DNA of 64,000 nt from Marinobacter qingdaonensis (GCF_034555935.1 NZ_JAYDCJ010000001.1:496001-560000), one strand, 5' to 3'; counted from the first letter of the stretch, positions 1-9,757 are shown. The notes: generated by a model not told the origin, from the letters alone. Numbers and translations: made by a program.

Positions 1-412
1 GGTAGGTGCCGTTCGGGTCCTGGAAATCCCACAGGTTCTTGCCTTCCAGGGCCGGCTTGACGCCGTGCATGACGTTCACGCCGCTGGTGTCGTAAGCAAA
101 GATGTAGCCGGCGCTGCCGGAATCGTTGAACCGGAGCTGGCGCAGGATCTGGTAGGCCTGCTCCCGCACCTCGGGATCGTCGGCCGAGCCCGGCTGGTTA
201 TACAGGTGGGCGATGGAACTGCGGGCCAGGTCGAGGTAGTTCTTCAGTTCCTGGCGCTTGCTGGCTTCCATGTCGGCGGAGAAGCCGGCCACCGCCCCAT
301 CGCCGATCTCGCGGGCCTGGTTCAGGTTGTAGGTGGTCAGAAAAGCGGTCAGCACAATCACCGGCACCAGCGCCAGCAGCAACACTCGGGTCTGTATGGT
401 CAGATTTTTCAT
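1..412 (-). CDS. Methyl-accepting chemotaxis protein, N-terminal part (cut by window edge)
   Basis: Reading the minus strand from ATG at 412 gives MKNLTIQTRVLLLALVPVIV, a signal anchor, followed by an extracytoplasmic stretch ending YIFAYDTSGVNVMHG, typical of the single-Cache (sCache_2) sensor domain of chemoreceptors. The frame stays open to base 1, so the HAMP and signalling domains lie outside the window. Such proteins sit in the inner membrane and pass ligand binding to CheA/CheW. The ligand cannot be told. A cache sensor without a signalling domain is possible but less likely. Confidence 0.75.
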   Translation of the reverse strand, partial: MKNLTIQTRVLLLALVPVIVLTAFLTTYNLNQAREIGDGAVAGFSADMEASKRQELKNYLDLARSSIAHLYNQPGSADDPEVREQAYQILRQLRFNDSGSAGYIFAYDTSGVNVMHGVKPALEGKNLWDFQDPNGTY

Positions 413-567
413 AGCAAAAACTTTTGGTTTTTTTGGGGTGCGGGAACTGCCCCGGGATCACCGGGACAGGCAGATGGGCGCTATGTTACCGAACCATTAC
501 CGGAAAGATAATTGGACATCCTGGGGAGTTTGGAAACAGTCCGTAACCAAAAGCCCCCGCACCCGGC

Positions 568-1920
568 TCAGTCCTTGAACTGAGCCTTGTCCAGACCGTG
601 CTTTTTCATCTTGTCGTAGAGGGTCTTGCGGGCAATGCCCAGCTGCACCATGGTGTCCTTGATGCTGCCGTGGCAGGCGTTCAGAGCACTGACGATGGCC
701 GAGCGTTCGAAGCCGTCCATCATCTCGGTCAGGGTCTGGCGACCGGCGACGTTGGCGTCGCCCTCGGGGGCATTGCCATCGAGGGCCGCCGGACCGAGCA
801 GCACGTAGCGTTCGGCCAGGTTGCGCAATTCCCGGACGTTGCCCGGCCAGGAGTGCTGCATCAGCCGGGCCGCCTGACTGGCGTCCAGGGGCACGCTCTC
901 GCGATCGTAGCGGGCGGCGGCGATCAGCACGAAGTGGTGGAACAGCAGCGGAATGTCCTCCTTGCGCTCGCGCAGGGGAGGGATATCAACATTGACCACA
1001 TTCAGCCGGTAATACAGGTCCGAACGGAACTCGCCGGCATCGCTCAGGGCCTTCAGGTCCGCCTTGGTGGCGGCAATGATGCGCACGTCCACGTCCTGCA
1101 CCTGATTGCTGCCGAGCCGTTCGACCTTCTGTTCCTCCAGCACCCGCAGCAGCTTCACCTGCAATGGCATCGGCATGCTCTCCAACTCATCCAGAAACAG
1201 GGTGCCCTGGTGGGCGTGCTCGATCTTGCCGATGCGCCGTTTTTCCGCGCCGGTGAAAGCCCCAGCCTCGTGCCCGAACAGCTCGCTTTCGATCAGGTTT
1301 TCCGGCACCGCACCGCAGTTGATGGCGACAAAATTGTGGGCGCTGCGGCGGCTGTTCTCGTGGATGTAGCGCGCCAGCGCATCCTTGCCCGAGCCGGTCT
1401 CGCCGTGCAGCAGGATGTTGGCGGAGATGTCCAGCACCGGGTCAATGGTGGCCATCACCTTCTGCATGCCCGCCGAATCCCCGAGAATGCGGGGCCCCGG
1501 CCGGGCCAGGTGGCGCAGCTGGGCCTTCAGACGCCGGTTTTCCAGGGCCAGGTGGCGCTTTTCCAGGGCGTGGCGCAGCAGCTCGATCAGCTCCTCGTGA
1601 TCGAACGGTTTCTCGATGAAATCGTAGGCGCCCTGCTGCATGGCAGACACCGCGGTGCTGATGTCGCCCTGACCGGTGAGGATCACCACCGGGATGGCAT
1701 CGTCCAGGTTGCGGATCCGGTCCAGCAACTCCAGGCCATCCATGCCCGGCATGTTGTAGTCGCACAGTACGACACCGGCAAACTCCGCCGACACCTGCGC
1801 GAGCGCCGACGGTGCGTCCTCGAAGCAGGCCACCGGCAGATCCTCGAGGGCAAAGGTCTGGCTGATGGCCTGACGGATGTGCGGGTCGTCATCGACAAAG
1901 ATAACCGAAGGTTCTGTCAT
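568..1920 (-). CDS. dctD: DctD-family sigma-54-dependent response regulator
   Basis: 450 aa with the three domains of NtrC-type activators. A receiver with acidic pocket DDD at 10-12 and phospho-acceptor D54 in LCDYNMPGMDG is followed by an AAA+ domain with Walker A GETGSGKD, the sigma-54 contact motif GAFTGA and a DELE Walker B. A C-terminal Fis-type HTH follows (SIKDTMVQLGIARKTLYDKM). It activates sigma-54 RNA polymerase from upstream sites after phosphorylation. It overlaps the sensor kinase gene by 4 bp (ATGA), so the two are co-translated. The likely target is the TRAP transporter promoter near 7165. The symbol is by family; the signal may not be a C4-dicarboxylate. Confidence 0.85.
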   Translation of the reverse strand: MTEPSVIFVDDDPHIRQAISQTFALEDLPVACFEDAPSALAQVSAEFAGVVLCDYNMPGMDGLELLDRIRNLDDAIPVVILTGQGDISTAVSAMQQGAYDFIEKPFDHEELIELLRHALEKRHLALENRRLKAQLRHLARPGPRILGDSAGMQKVMATIDPVLDISANILLHGETGSGKDALARYIHENSRRSAHNFVAINCGAVPENLIESELFGHEAGAFTGAEKRRIGKIEHAHQGTLFLDELESMPMPLQVKLLRVLEEQKVERLGSNQVQDVDVRIIAATKADLKALSDAGEFRSDLYYRLNVVNVDIPPLRERKEDIPLLFHHFVLIAAARYDRESVPLDASQAARLMQHSWPGNVRELRNLAERYVLLGPAALDGNAPEGDANVAGRQTLTEMMDGFERSAIVSALNACHGSIKDTMVQLGIARKTLYDKMKKHGLDKAQFKD

Positions 1921-3731
1921 TCCATGGACTCCCGTTTCTTCAGGGTTAACACAAACTCGGCACCCGGGCCGTCGGTGCGGTTGTGGCCGGTCAGCCGTCC
2001 GCCCAGGGCATCGACGATCTGGCGGGAAATGGACAAGCCCAGGCCCAGGCCCTGCTTGACGGACTTGGTGGTAAAGAAGGGTTCGAATATCTGCTCGGTG
2101 TTGCCGGGCAATCCCGATCCGTTATCGCGGACCCGGCACTGCCAGTGCTCACCGGCGTCCTCGACCTCGATCCTTATCGCCGGTTGCGGGCGACCCTCGA
2201 CCGCCTGCACCGCGTTCGCCATCAGGTTCACCATGACCTGCTCGATGCGAATCAGGTCACCGTGACACATCACCGGCTGCTCCGGGCGTTGCCAGACGAT
2301 GTCGATGTCGGCGCTGCTGGACTGGGCGGTGATGATTTTCAGGGCGGCGTCGACCGGCTGGCGCAGGTCCACCACCGAGGGCGGGCCCTCGGACTTGCGG
2401 GCGAAGACCTTGAACTGCCGGGTCAGCTCCGCCATTTTGTCGCACAGGGTGACAATTTCTTGCAGATTGGCATCGACCATCTCGGTGGCGCCCTTGTCCA
2501 AGAACTTCCGGCTGTTGCGGGCGTAGGTCTGGATGGCGGTCAGAGGTTGGTTCATTTCGTGATTGAGCCCTGCGGACATCTGCCCCAGCACCGCCAGCTT
2601 GGCGGCCTGAATCAGCTCCTGTTGGGTTTCCCGCAACTCGTTCTGGGTCCGCTCACGTTCGCGGATTTCCTCCTGCAGCTGCTGGTTCGAACGCTCCAGA
2701 TCGGCGGTGCGCTCCGCCACACTGCGTTCCAGTTGCTCCCCGCGCAGTGCCAGCTCAGCCTCCCGGCGATAGCGCTCCCGCAGGTACAGCCAGGTCAGCA
2801 GGCCGCCCGCCAGCAGCGCCAGGCCCCCGAGCACAAACGCCAGGCGGGTCCAGACCACCGGCCGGGTGCTAACCATCACCTGCAACGACCAGTCCAGCCG
2901 CGGCAGGGGCGTGCGCACGCTCAGGTAGTCGCCGTTGGGGCCGTCGCCCTGGATGCGGATCTTGGCCGACCGCTGGGACAGACCCCAGGGCCGCCCGAGC
3001 GGCTGGATGTCCATGGGCGCCAGGTCCCGCTCCGGGTAGCGCAGCCGCGACTGCGGGTCGGTGCCGGCGCGGTCGTCGGACTCGAAATCCCGATACAGCC
3101 ACTGCGGCTTGCTGGCCAGAAAGCTGATGCCGGCGGCGTCGAGCACCACCATTTGCGCCTCGCTCAGGGACGCCGGCCGATGCCACTGGGATTCCAGCTC
3201 GTGCACCAGCACCTTGACGGCGATGACGCCGACTATGCGGCTATCGTTGCTGCGAATCGGGTGGGAAAAGTAGAGTCCACGCACGCCGGACATCATGCCC
3301 AGGGCGAAATAGACGGTCGACGAGCCGGTCGCCATGGCGTCGGAAAAGTAGGGACGGAACGAGTAGTTGCGCCCGATAAAGCTGTTTTCCTGCTGGTAGT
3401 TGCTGGCGGCGATGGTCAGCCCCGTGGGGTCCATGAGATAGACATCGGAACTGCCCACGATGGTGGCCATGCGCTGCATTTGCTCATTGGCCAGCTGGAT
3501 GACCTGCGGGTCGCCGGGGTGCCGGAGCGCGTCCTCCAGCAGCGGGTGCTCCGCCATCAGTTCGGGAATGGGCAGGTACCGGTTCAACTCGTTGGCCACC
3601 AGTTGCCGGTAGCGAAACGACTCCTCCAGACTCTCCTGCTCCACCTGGCGGTAGCCGACCCAGCCGCCGAGCGTCCAGGACAGCACCAGGGTCAAGACAA
3701 GAAGTGCAACTGCGCCAATGCGGAGGGGCAT
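1917..3731 (-). CDS. dctB: DctB-family sensor histidine kinase
   Basis: About 604 aa from ATG 3731; a longer reading starts at a TTG at 3749 with no ribosome site. It has an N-terminal membrane segment, a large periplasmic double-Cache sensor (VYLMDPTGLTIAASN, NYSFRPYF), a second membrane segment and a coiled linker (LERSNQQLQEEIRERERTQ). The H-box GLNHEMNQPLTAIQTYARN is typical of DctB kinases, and an HATPase domain follows (LMANAVQA, DNGSGL, GLGLGLSISRQI). It should phosphorylate the overlapping dctD product. Placement beside a TAXI-TRAP transporter suggests it senses that transporter's substrate. Confidence 0.85.
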   Translation of the reverse strand: MPLRIGAVALLVLTLVLSWTLGGWVGYRQVEQESLEESFRYRQLVANELNRYLPIPELMAEHPLLEDALRHPGDPQVIQLANEQMQRMATIVGSSDVYLMDPTGLTIAASNYQQENSFIGRNYSFRPYFSDAMATGSSTVYFALGMMSGVRGLYFSHPIRSNDSRIVGVIAVKVLVHELESQWHRPASLSEAQMVVLDAAGISFLASKPQWLYRDFESDDRAGTDPQSRLRYPERDLAPMDIQPLGRPWGLSQRSAKIRIQGDGPNGDYLSVRTPLPRLDWSLQVMVSTRPVVWTRLAFVLGGLALLAGGLLTWLYLRERYRREAELALRGEQLERSVAERTADLERSNQQLQEEIRERERTQNELRETQQELIQAAKLAVLGQMSAGLNHEMNQPLTAIQTYARNSRKFLDKGATEMVDANLQEIVTLCDKMAELTRQFKVFARKSEGPPSVVDLRQPVDAALKIITAQSSSADIDIVWQRPEQPVMCHGDLIRIEQVMVNLMANAVQAVEGRPQPAIRIEVEDAGEHWQCRVRDNGSGLPGNTEQIFEPFFTTKSVKQGLGLGLSISRQIVDALGGRLTGHNRTDGPGAEFVLTLKKRESME

Positions 3732-3826
3732 AGGGACCGGTTCCTGCAAAAACCGCTAGAGTAGCGTCCGGGTTCGGACGGGACAACCGCCATGCCGCGG
3801 CCGTCCCGTCCGTACCGGACCGGCGC

Positions 3827-6022
3827 TTAGGCCGTGGCCACTTTGCCAGCCCGCTGGCGCTGCATCAGGAACGCCACCACCACCAGCATGAAGCCGGCGA
3901 AGTCGGTCCAGATACCACCCTCGATCATCAGCACGGCCGCGACGATCAGCAGGATGCGGGTGAGCCAGGGTGCCGACACCCGGGCGAACCAGCCCAGCAC
4001 GCCCGCCGACAGGATGTAGACCCCGAAGGTGGCGGTGATCAGTGCCCGCGCGACTTCAAACCAGCCCGCTTCCATCAGCAGTGCATCGTTGTAGAAGAAC
4101 ATGAACGGCACGATGAAGGCGGCAATGCCGATGCGGAACGAGGCCACCGAGGTTTCCATGGCATTGGCTCCGGAGATACCCGCTGCTGCGTAGGAGGCCA
4201 GTGCCACCGGCGGCGTGATGGCGGACACCACGGCAAAGTAGAACACGAAGAAGTGCGCGGTCAGCGGCTCGATGCCCAGCTGCACCAGACCCGGCGCCAC
4301 CACCGAGGCGGCCACCGCATAGGCAGCCGTGGTCGGCATGCCCATACCCAACAGAATCGAGATGAACATGGCGAACACCAGTGCCAGCAGATGGCTGGTG
4401 GCGGCCACGTCAAGCAGCAGCACCGAGAAGCGCGCGCCCACACCGGTCAGGGAGATAACCCCGACGATCACCCCGGCCGCGGCACAGACCACGATGATCT
4501 GGATCGCCATGTAGGAGGCAATTTCCAGGGCCCGGAGGATGGCGGCAATGCCCATCTTGTTCGGGGAGATCCAGCTCACCACGGCGGCGGAGACGGTCGC
4601 CAGGGTGCCGGCGCGAATCACCGAGTAGCCCTGGAACAGCGCCACGATCAGGATCACGATGGGCACGAACAGATAGGCCTGTTTGATCAGGCGCTTCAGG
4701 TTCGGCAGCTCGTCCTCGCGCATACCGCGCATGCCCAGTTTCTTGGCCTCGAAGTCGACCATGAAATAGACCGAGGCGAAGTACAGGATCGCCGGAATGA
4801 TCGCGGCGATGGCGATCTCGGTGTAGGGAATGCCGGTGATCTCGGCCATGATGAAGGCGCCGGCGCCCATGATCGGCGGCATGATCTGGCCACCGGTGGA
4901 GGCGGCGGCCTCGACCGCGCCAGCGGACTTCTTGCTGTAGCCCACCCGCTTCATCAGCGGAATGGTCAGGGAGCCGGTGGACACCACGTTTCCGGCACTG
5001 GTGCCGTTGATCATGCCCATCAGGCCGGAGGCAAAGATGGACACCTTGGCCGGACCACCCCGGGACCGACCGGCGGCGGCAAAGGCAAAGTTGACGAAGT
5101 AATCACCCACCTTGGACGCCTGCAGGAAGGCGGCAAAGATGATGAACAGAATGATGTAGGTGGACGACACCGCGGTGGTCGGCCCCAGGATACCGGCATC
5201 GGTGTAGACCTGACTGAAGAAGCGCTGGATCGACAGGCCCGGATAGCCGAGGAAGCCCGGCAGATAGGGGCCGGCAAACACGTAGGCCAGGAACACCAGG
5301 CCAATGACGACCAGGGCCATACCGGCAACCCGGCGGGTCAGTTCCATGATCAGGGCGGTGCCGGCAATGGCGGCGAAGGAAATACCGATCGGCGCAAAGG
5401 AGGTGCCGGTCGACATGCGCATGGCGGTGTTGTAGACCACCAGGAAGTAGCCGGCCACGGCCAGGGAGCAGACGATCAGCACCAGGTCCGGCAGGCTGAA
5501 GCGGGACCGCTCACGCTGATGAAACCAGGTCATGACAATACCCACGCCGGTGGCCGCCAGCAGGGGCCAGCCGTAGTGCCAGGTTTCCAGCTCGACCGGG
5601 ATCCGCATCGCGCCGCCCTGCACCATCAGGTAGAAGTTGACGGTCTGGTAGAGCGTGTACAGGGCCGGCAGCATGGCGATTCCGGCAATCCAGGTGGTCC
5701 AGCGATGACGCGCGGGGCCCTCCTCGGCGGACACAAAACGGGCGCCGGCAAACAGAATGAAGCCCAGCACCAGGGCGCCGGCAATGTGGACAATCCGGAA
5801 CGACCAGGTCTCCAGCGGTGCCACGTTCAGGGTGTACAGGTGGAAGGCCGAGTAGGCGATCGCCAGCAAGGTGACGAACTTCAGGAGGCCGCCTTGAAAC
5901 AGCCGGCGGTTGGCCTCAACCGGCTCCTCGTCCACATCGTGGGCCAGCATGTGATCGTCTTCCGGCACCGTGCCGGCAGCCGATTGGGAGGCGCCGTCTT
6001 TGGGGTATTGTTCTGTGGTCAT
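3827..6022 (-). CDS. TRAP transporter permease, fused small and large membrane subunits (4TM/12TM type)
   Basis: 731 aa, strongly hydrophobic throughout. The N-terminal third holds the DctQ-like four-helix part. The rest is DctM-like, with GLMGMINGTSAGNVVSTGSLTIPLMKRVGY and the GQIMPPIMGAGAFIMAE signature. Fused permeases of this length are typical of TAXI-type TRAP systems, which import carboxylates using a sodium gradient. The TAXI binding protein gene lies immediately upstream at 6111-7091 with an 88-bp gap, forming one operon. The dctBD-like pair lies downstream on the same strand after 95 bp. Confidence 0.9.
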   Translation of the reverse strand: MTTEQYPKDGASQSAAGTVPEDDHMLAHDVDEEPVEANRRLFQGGLLKFVTLLAIAYSAFHLYTLNVAPLETWSFRIVHIAGALVLGFILFAGARFVSAEEGPARHRWTTWIAGIAMLPALYTLYQTVNFYLMVQGGAMRIPVELETWHYGWPLLAATGVGIVMTWFHQRERSRFSLPDLVLIVCSLAVAGYFLVVYNTAMRMSTGTSFAPIGISFAAIAGTALIMELTRRVAGMALVVIGLVFLAYVFAGPYLPGFLGYPGLSIQRFFSQVYTDAGILGPTTAVSSTYIILFIIFAAFLQASKVGDYFVNFAFAAAGRSRGGPAKVSIFASGLMGMINGTSAGNVVSTGSLTIPLMKRVGYSKKSAGAVEAAASTGGQIMPPIMGAGAFIMAEITGIPYTEIAIAAIIPAILYFASVYFMVDFEAKKLGMRGMREDELPNLKRLIKQAYLFVPIVILIVALFQGYSVIRAGTLATVSAAVVSWISPNKMGIAAILRALEIASYMAIQIIVVCAAAGVIVGVISLTGVGARFSVLLLDVAATSHLLALVFAMFISILLGMGMPTTAAYAVAASVVAPGLVQLGIEPLTAHFFVFYFAVVSAITPPVALASYAAAGISGANAMETSVASFRIGIAAFIVPFMFFYNDALLMEAGWFEVARALITATFGVYILSAGVLGWFARVSAPWLTRILLIVAAVLMIEGGIWTDFAGFMLVVVAFLMQRQRAGKVATA

Positions 6023-6110
6023 GATAAGCCCTGCTTACTGAAAGAGCGGTGTCGACGCGGGGTCGACGACTGCAGGAAGGGCCGCCGGGGCGACCCTTCC
6101 ACTAGCTTGG

Positions 6111-7091
6111 TTACTGTTTGATCATGCTGTCTTCGATCGGGTAACCGTTCTCGTTGAACCAGCGAGCCGCACCCGGGTGCCAGGGCAGCACGTTGTTCTT
6201 GCTGTAGTTCTCCGGCACCGAGTTGCGCGCCGCCTTGTGGATGGAGACCATCTTGTCGTTGTTCTCCATGGTGAGCTTGGTGATTTCGTACACGAAGCTC
6301 TCCGGCATGTCGCAGTTCACCATCGCGAAGTTCCACATGGAGACCACGCGGGACGGCTCGTTCAGGGACTGGTAGGTCGCGGCCGGAATAATGAACTCGG
6401 AGACCGGGAAGTTGTCGGTGATGGTCTTGGCCTCGGCGTCGGTCATGCCGATGATGTTCACGTCGGTCTGCACTTCCAGCTGGCTCACCGCCGGAATCGG
6501 GATACCGGCCGCAAACGCGACCACGTCGATCAGACCGTCCTGGAGCTGACCACCCAGGTCCGACCAGCTGCCGTTACGACGCTCGAAGTTCACACCCAGG
6601 GTTTCCATCATGCGCGGGAAGTAGGTGTCGGAGGTGGAACCGGCCGGGCCGAAGCCAATGGTGGCGCCATCGGGAATGTCGGCGATCGAGGTGATACCGG
6701 AGCTGGACAGCGCGGTCACCGAGAAGGGTGTCTCGTACATCGGGAACATGGCGCAGACGTTGTCCATGGCCATGCCGGGTGCGAGCGGGCTCTTGCCTTC
6801 CATGGATTCCCGGGCCGGGCCCATGGTGGTCAGGCCGAATTTCAAGTCACCGGTGTGCACCAGGGCCATGTTCTGCATCGGACCACCGGTGATTTCGGCA
6901 CCGCCGGATACGCCCAGGTTCTCGGCCACAAAGTTGGCCCAACCGGAGCCATAGGCGAAGTAGGTGCCACCCTGGCTGGCGGTGCCCACGGTAAAGCTGT
7001 CCGGCCAGTCGGACCGGTCCTGGGCAGAGGCTGGGTTGGCAACGATGAGAGTGGAGGCAAAGGCTGCCGCCATCACGGCTTGAGTTTTCAT
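6111..7091 (-). CDS. TAXI family TRAP transporter solute-binding protein
   Basis: 326 aa with a cleavable signal peptide (MKTQAVMAAAFASTLIVANP, cleavage near ASAQD). The TAXI hallmark block TVGTASQGGTYFAYGSGWANFVAEN follows, with ATIGFGPAGSTSDTYFPRMME later. The protein binds a carboxylate-type ligand (the family includes glutamate and 2-oxoglutarate binders) in the periplasm and feeds the fused permease next door. A GGGGAGC ribosome site precedes ATG 7091. It is the first gene behind the sigma-54-type promoter at 7165-7180. Confidence 0.9.
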   Translation of the reverse strand: MKTQAVMAAAFASTLIVANPASAQDRSDWPDSFTVGTASQGGTYFAYGSGWANFVAENLGVSGGAEITGGPMQNMALVHTGDLKFGLTTMGPARESMEGKSPLAPGMAMDNVCAMFPMYETPFSVTALSSSGITSIADIPDGATIGFGPAGSTSDTYFPRMMETLGVNFERRNGSWSDLGGQLQDGLIDVVAFAAGIPIPAVSQLEVQTDVNIIGMTDAEAKTITDNFPVSEFIIPAATYQSLNEPSRVVSMWNFAMVNCDMPESFVYEITKLTMENNDKMVSIHKAARNSVPENYSKNNVLPWHPGAARWFNENGYPIEDSMIKQ

Positions 7092-7164
7092 AGAGGATGC
7101 TCCCCGTTTCGTTTTTGATTGTTCGATGCGTCACGGAGTTGTGAACCCCGATGACCGTCATTGA

Positions 7165-7180
7165 GCAAGGAGCAGACCAA
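7165..7180 (-). promoter_or_regulatory. Sigma-54 (-24/-12) promoter of the TRAP operon
   Basis: The minus strand reads TTGGTCTGCTCCTTGC, with the invariant GG and GC separated by exactly 10 bases. It lies about 75 bp before the TAXI start codon. The neighbouring dctD-type activator supports the call. The -24 box is only a partial match to TGGCAC. Confidence 0.65.
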
Positions 7181-7227
7181 CTTAATAAAATTGTTTTAAA
7201 TCAGTGCCTTTTGTTCAGAGCCCTGCT

Positions 7228-7314
7228 ATTCCCGCTCAAAAATGGGTGAACTCCCACCCATTCACTGCAGACAATGGGTGGAAGCTCACACTCAGTGTAG
7301 ACGGAAGCGGGAAT
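7228..7314. promoter_or_regulatory. Candidate upstream activator sites for the DctD-like regulator
   Basis: ATGGGTG at 7242-7248 and CACCCAT at 7255-7261 form a perfect inverted repeat with a 6-bp spacer. A third ATGGGTG lies at 7274-7280. The set is framed by ATTCCCGCT (7228-7236) and its inverse AGCGGGAAT (7306-7314). The cluster lies roughly 60-150 bp upstream of the -24/-12 promoter, where enhancer-binding proteins usually bind. The frame pair could instead belong to a terminator of the yjbQ-like gene. Confidence 0.5.
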
Positions 7315-7340
7315 TCCAGCGGAAAAGCAAAAACAGGGAC

Positions 7341-7766
7341 TTACCAGCGCCCTTGCAGGGTCGCCACCAGCCGACGGCCGCTGGCGTGGTCGCGATGCTC
7401 GCACAGATAGATGCCCTGCCAGGTACCGAGGGCCAGGCGGCCGTGGCTTACCGGCAGGGTCAGGGAGGGCCCGATCAGCACGCTTTTGATGTGGGCCGGC
7501 ATGTCGTCCGGGCCCTCCATCACGTGGGCGTAGTGAGGCGCATTTTCCGGCACCATGACGTTGAAGTGGCGCTCCAGATCACCGCGCACGTCCGGGTCGG
7601 CGTTTTCATTGACCGCCAGCGACGCCGAGGTGTGCTGGATGAACAGGTGCAGCAGCCCCACTTCGCAATGGCTCAGATCCGGCGCCTGGGCCAGCACCTC
7701 GTTGGTGACCAGGTGGAAGCCCCGGGGCAGCGGCGCCAGCTCGATGAAGGTCTGATCCCAGATCAT
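7341..7766 (-). CDS. YjbQ/UPF0047 family protein
   Basis: About 141 aa from ATG 7766 (MIWDQTFIELAPLPRGFHLV). The family pattern is clear: FIQHTSASLAVNENADPDVR, then HVMEGPDDMPAHIKS, and the end LGTWQGIYLCEHRDH. This small family adopts a ThiN-like fold, and some members show weak thiamine phosphate synthase activity; the cellular role is unsettled. It lies 13 bp after the deacylase-like gene, so they may be co-transcribed. Confidence 0.85.
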   Translation of the reverse strand: MIWDQTFIELAPLPRGFHLVTNEVLAQAPDLSHCEVGLLHLFIQHTSASLAVNENADPDVRGDLERHFNVMVPENAPHYAHVMEGPDDMPAHIKSVLIGPSLTLPVSHGRLALGTWQGIYLCEHRDHASGRRLVATLQGRW

Positions 7767-7779
7767 GGCTGGCCTCCGG

Positions 7780-8847
7780 TCATTTTGGGTTCTCGTCCCA
7801 AGGGTGCACCGGCAGGACATCGTCGGCCAGGTCAGATTCGTAGCTGCTGCGGAAGTGCTTCATGGCAGCTTCCGCTTCGCTCAACTCATCGAACCGGGCA
7901 ATGTGGTAGATCGCCTCGCCCTCGTTGACCAGCGGCAGGTTGTTCACGCAGATGACGATGCCGGAACAGGGCGATAGCACCGCGCTCTCGGATTCGCCGA
8001 AGGGGTCGGCCACCATCGCCAGTTTCTGTCCCTTGCGCACCCGCTGCCCGAGCCTGGCCACCGGGCGCATGATGCCGTCCATGTCGGTCCGCACCCACTG
8101 GGAGTTGGCGGCGGTCTCGGAACGGGACTTGGGCGCCATGGGGCCTTTCTTGGCCGGAATCATCTCCAGGGCCCGCATTACCCGGACCACCCCTTTCACC
8201 CCACTGGAAATCACCACCTCGTCGAAGCGCAGGGCCTCGCCGCCCTCGAAGGTGATGACCGGAATGTCCTGGGAGTCGGCGTAGGCCCGCAGGCTGCCTT
8301 CCCGCAGGCTGGCGTTGATGATGATGGGTGCACCAAAGGCCTCGGCCATGCGGGTGGTTTCCGGGTTTTTCAGCTCGGCCCGGATCTGCGGCAGGTTGAA
8401 GCGATGAATGGCTCCGGTGTGCAGGTCAATGATGTGGGACACGTTCTCCATGATCTGAGAGCGCAGCAGGTAGGCGATGCGTCCTCCCAGGGAGCCGGTC
8501 TCGGTGCCCGGGAAACAGCGGTTGAGGTCGCGCCGGTCCGGCAGGTACCGGGTCCGCTGGACAAAACCGAAGATGTTGACGATCGGTACCGCCACCAGGG
8601 TGCCACGCAGGTGCCGCAGGGCGGAGTTCTTGAGCACCCGGCGGACTATCTCGACACCGTTGATTTCGTCGCCGTGGATCGCCCCGCACACCATCAGCAC
8701 CGGGCCCGCACGACGGCCATGCACCACCTCCACCGGAATGTGCAGGGGGGTGTGGGTGTACAGCTTGGCCACGGGGATTTCCACCGTGCGCCGGGTGCCG
8801 GCGCGAACCTCGTAATCGCCAATAACAAAGGGAGCCCGTGCCGCCAT
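7780..8847 (-). CDS. Succinylglutamate desuccinylase/aspartoacylase family protein
   Basis: 355 aa M14-type zinc hydrolase. Zinc ligands are visible in GAIHGDEINGVEI (H, E) and IDLHTGAIHR (H), with the substrate loop DRRDLNRCFPGTETGS. The C-terminal half carries the lipoyl-like beta domain often fused in this family. It would hydrolyse an N-acyl amino acid or a glutamyl-type amide. It sits 1 bp after rimK, and this neighbourhood recurs with rimK in gammaproteobacteria. A link to removing or trimming added glutamates is only inferred. Confidence 0.8.
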   Translation of the reverse strand: MAARAPFVIGDYEVRAGTRRTVEIPVAKLYTHTPLHIPVEVVHGRRAGPVLMVCGAIHGDEINGVEIVRRVLKNSALRHLRGTLVAVPIVNIFGFVQRTRYLPDRRDLNRCFPGTETGSLGGRIAYLLRSQIMENVSHIIDLHTGAIHRFNLPQIRAELKNPETTRMAEAFGAPIIINASLREGSLRAYADSQDIPVITFEGGEALRFDEVVISSGVKGVVRVMRALEMIPAKKGPMAPKSRSETAANSQWVRTDMDGIMRPVARLGQRVRKGQKLAMVADPFGESESAVLSPCSGIVICVNNLPLVNEGEAIYHIARFDELSEAEAAMKHFRSSYESDLADDVLPVHPWDENPK

Positions 8848-8848
8848 C

Positions 8849-9757
8849 TCAGCCGCCTCCCCCTTTGGTGCGGGTTTTCCAGGGTTTCTGGTTCTTTTCG
8901 GTCCAGTTGATGATCATGCCGGCGATATTCTTGCCGGTGGCATTCTCGATGCCTTCCAGGCCCGGCGAGGAGTTCACTTCCATCACCAGCGGACCACGGC
9001 TGGAGCGCAGCAGGTCCACGCCGGCCACGTTCAGGCCCATGGCCTTGGCGGCGGCGATAGCGGTGCGCCGCTCCTGGGGTGTGATGCGCACCAGCGAGGC
9101 GCTGCCGCCCCGGTGCAGGTTGGAGCGAAATTCCCCTTCCGCACCCTGGCGCTTCATGGCGGCGATCACCTTGTCACCGATGACGAAGCAGCGGATATCG
9201 GCGCCGCCGGCTTCCTTGATGAACTCCTGCACCAGAATGTCCGCTTTCAGGCCCATGAACGCCTCGATCACACTCTCGGCAGCCTTGCGGGTCTCCGCCA
9301 GCACCACGCCGATGCCCTGGGTGCCCTGCAGCAGTTTGATCACCACCGGCGCACCGCCCACCATCTTCAGCAGCTCCGGGACGTTGTCCGGCTTGTTGGC
9401 AAAGCCGGTGACCGGCATGCCCACGCCCTTGCGGGCCAGCAGCTGCAGCGAGCGCAGCTTGTCCCGGGACCGGGTGATGGCCACCGACTCGTTCAGGGGA
9501 AACACCCCCATCATTTCAAACTGACGCAATACCGCGGTGCCGTAGAAGGTGACCGAGGCGCCGATGCGGGGAATGACCACGTCGTACTCTTCCAGCACCT
9601 CTTCGTGGTAATGGATCTGGGGCTTGGCCGAGGTAATGTTCATGGAACAGTGCAGGCAATCGATGACCCGCACCTCGTGGCCTCGGTTCAGCCCCTCCTC
9701 CACCAGCCGACGGGTGGAGTACAGGTTCTTGTTACGGGATAACACCGCAATTCTCAT
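8849..9757 (-). CDS. rimK: RimK, ribosomal protein S6--L-glutamate ligase
   Basis: 302 aa ATP-grasp ligase that adds glutamates to the C-terminus of ribosomal protein S6. Recognised by [20 protein letters not shown] at the start, the nucleotide loop [32 protein letters not shown] and the metal site [14 protein letters not shown]. It overlaps the protease gene upstream by 4 bp (9754-9757), so the pair is translationally coupled. Confidence 0.93.
   Translation of the reverse strand: MRIAVLSRNKNLYSTRRLVEEGLNRGHEVRVIDCLHCSMNITSAKPQIHYHEEVLEEYDVVIPRIGASVTFYGTAVLRQFEMMGVFPLNESVAITRSRDKLRSLQLLARKGVGMPVTGFANKPDNVPELLKMVGGAPVVIKLLQGTQGIGVVLAETRKAAESVIEAFMGLKADILVQEFIKEAGGADIRCFVIGDKVIAAMKRQGAEGEFRSNLHRGGSASLVRITPQERRTAIAAAKAMGLNVAGVDLLRSSRGPLVMEVNSSPGLEGIENATGKNIAGMIINWTEKNQKPWKTRTKGGGG

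Noticed and set aside
598..2265. Long plus-strand open frame over the dctD/dctB genes
   Set aside because: Shadow of high-GC coding DNA; the minus-strand frames carry complete, recognisable domains.
1983..6121. Long plus-strand open frames over dctB and the TRAP permease
   Set aside because: His/Gln/Gly-rich low-complexity translations with no domain sense; antisense shadows of clear genes.
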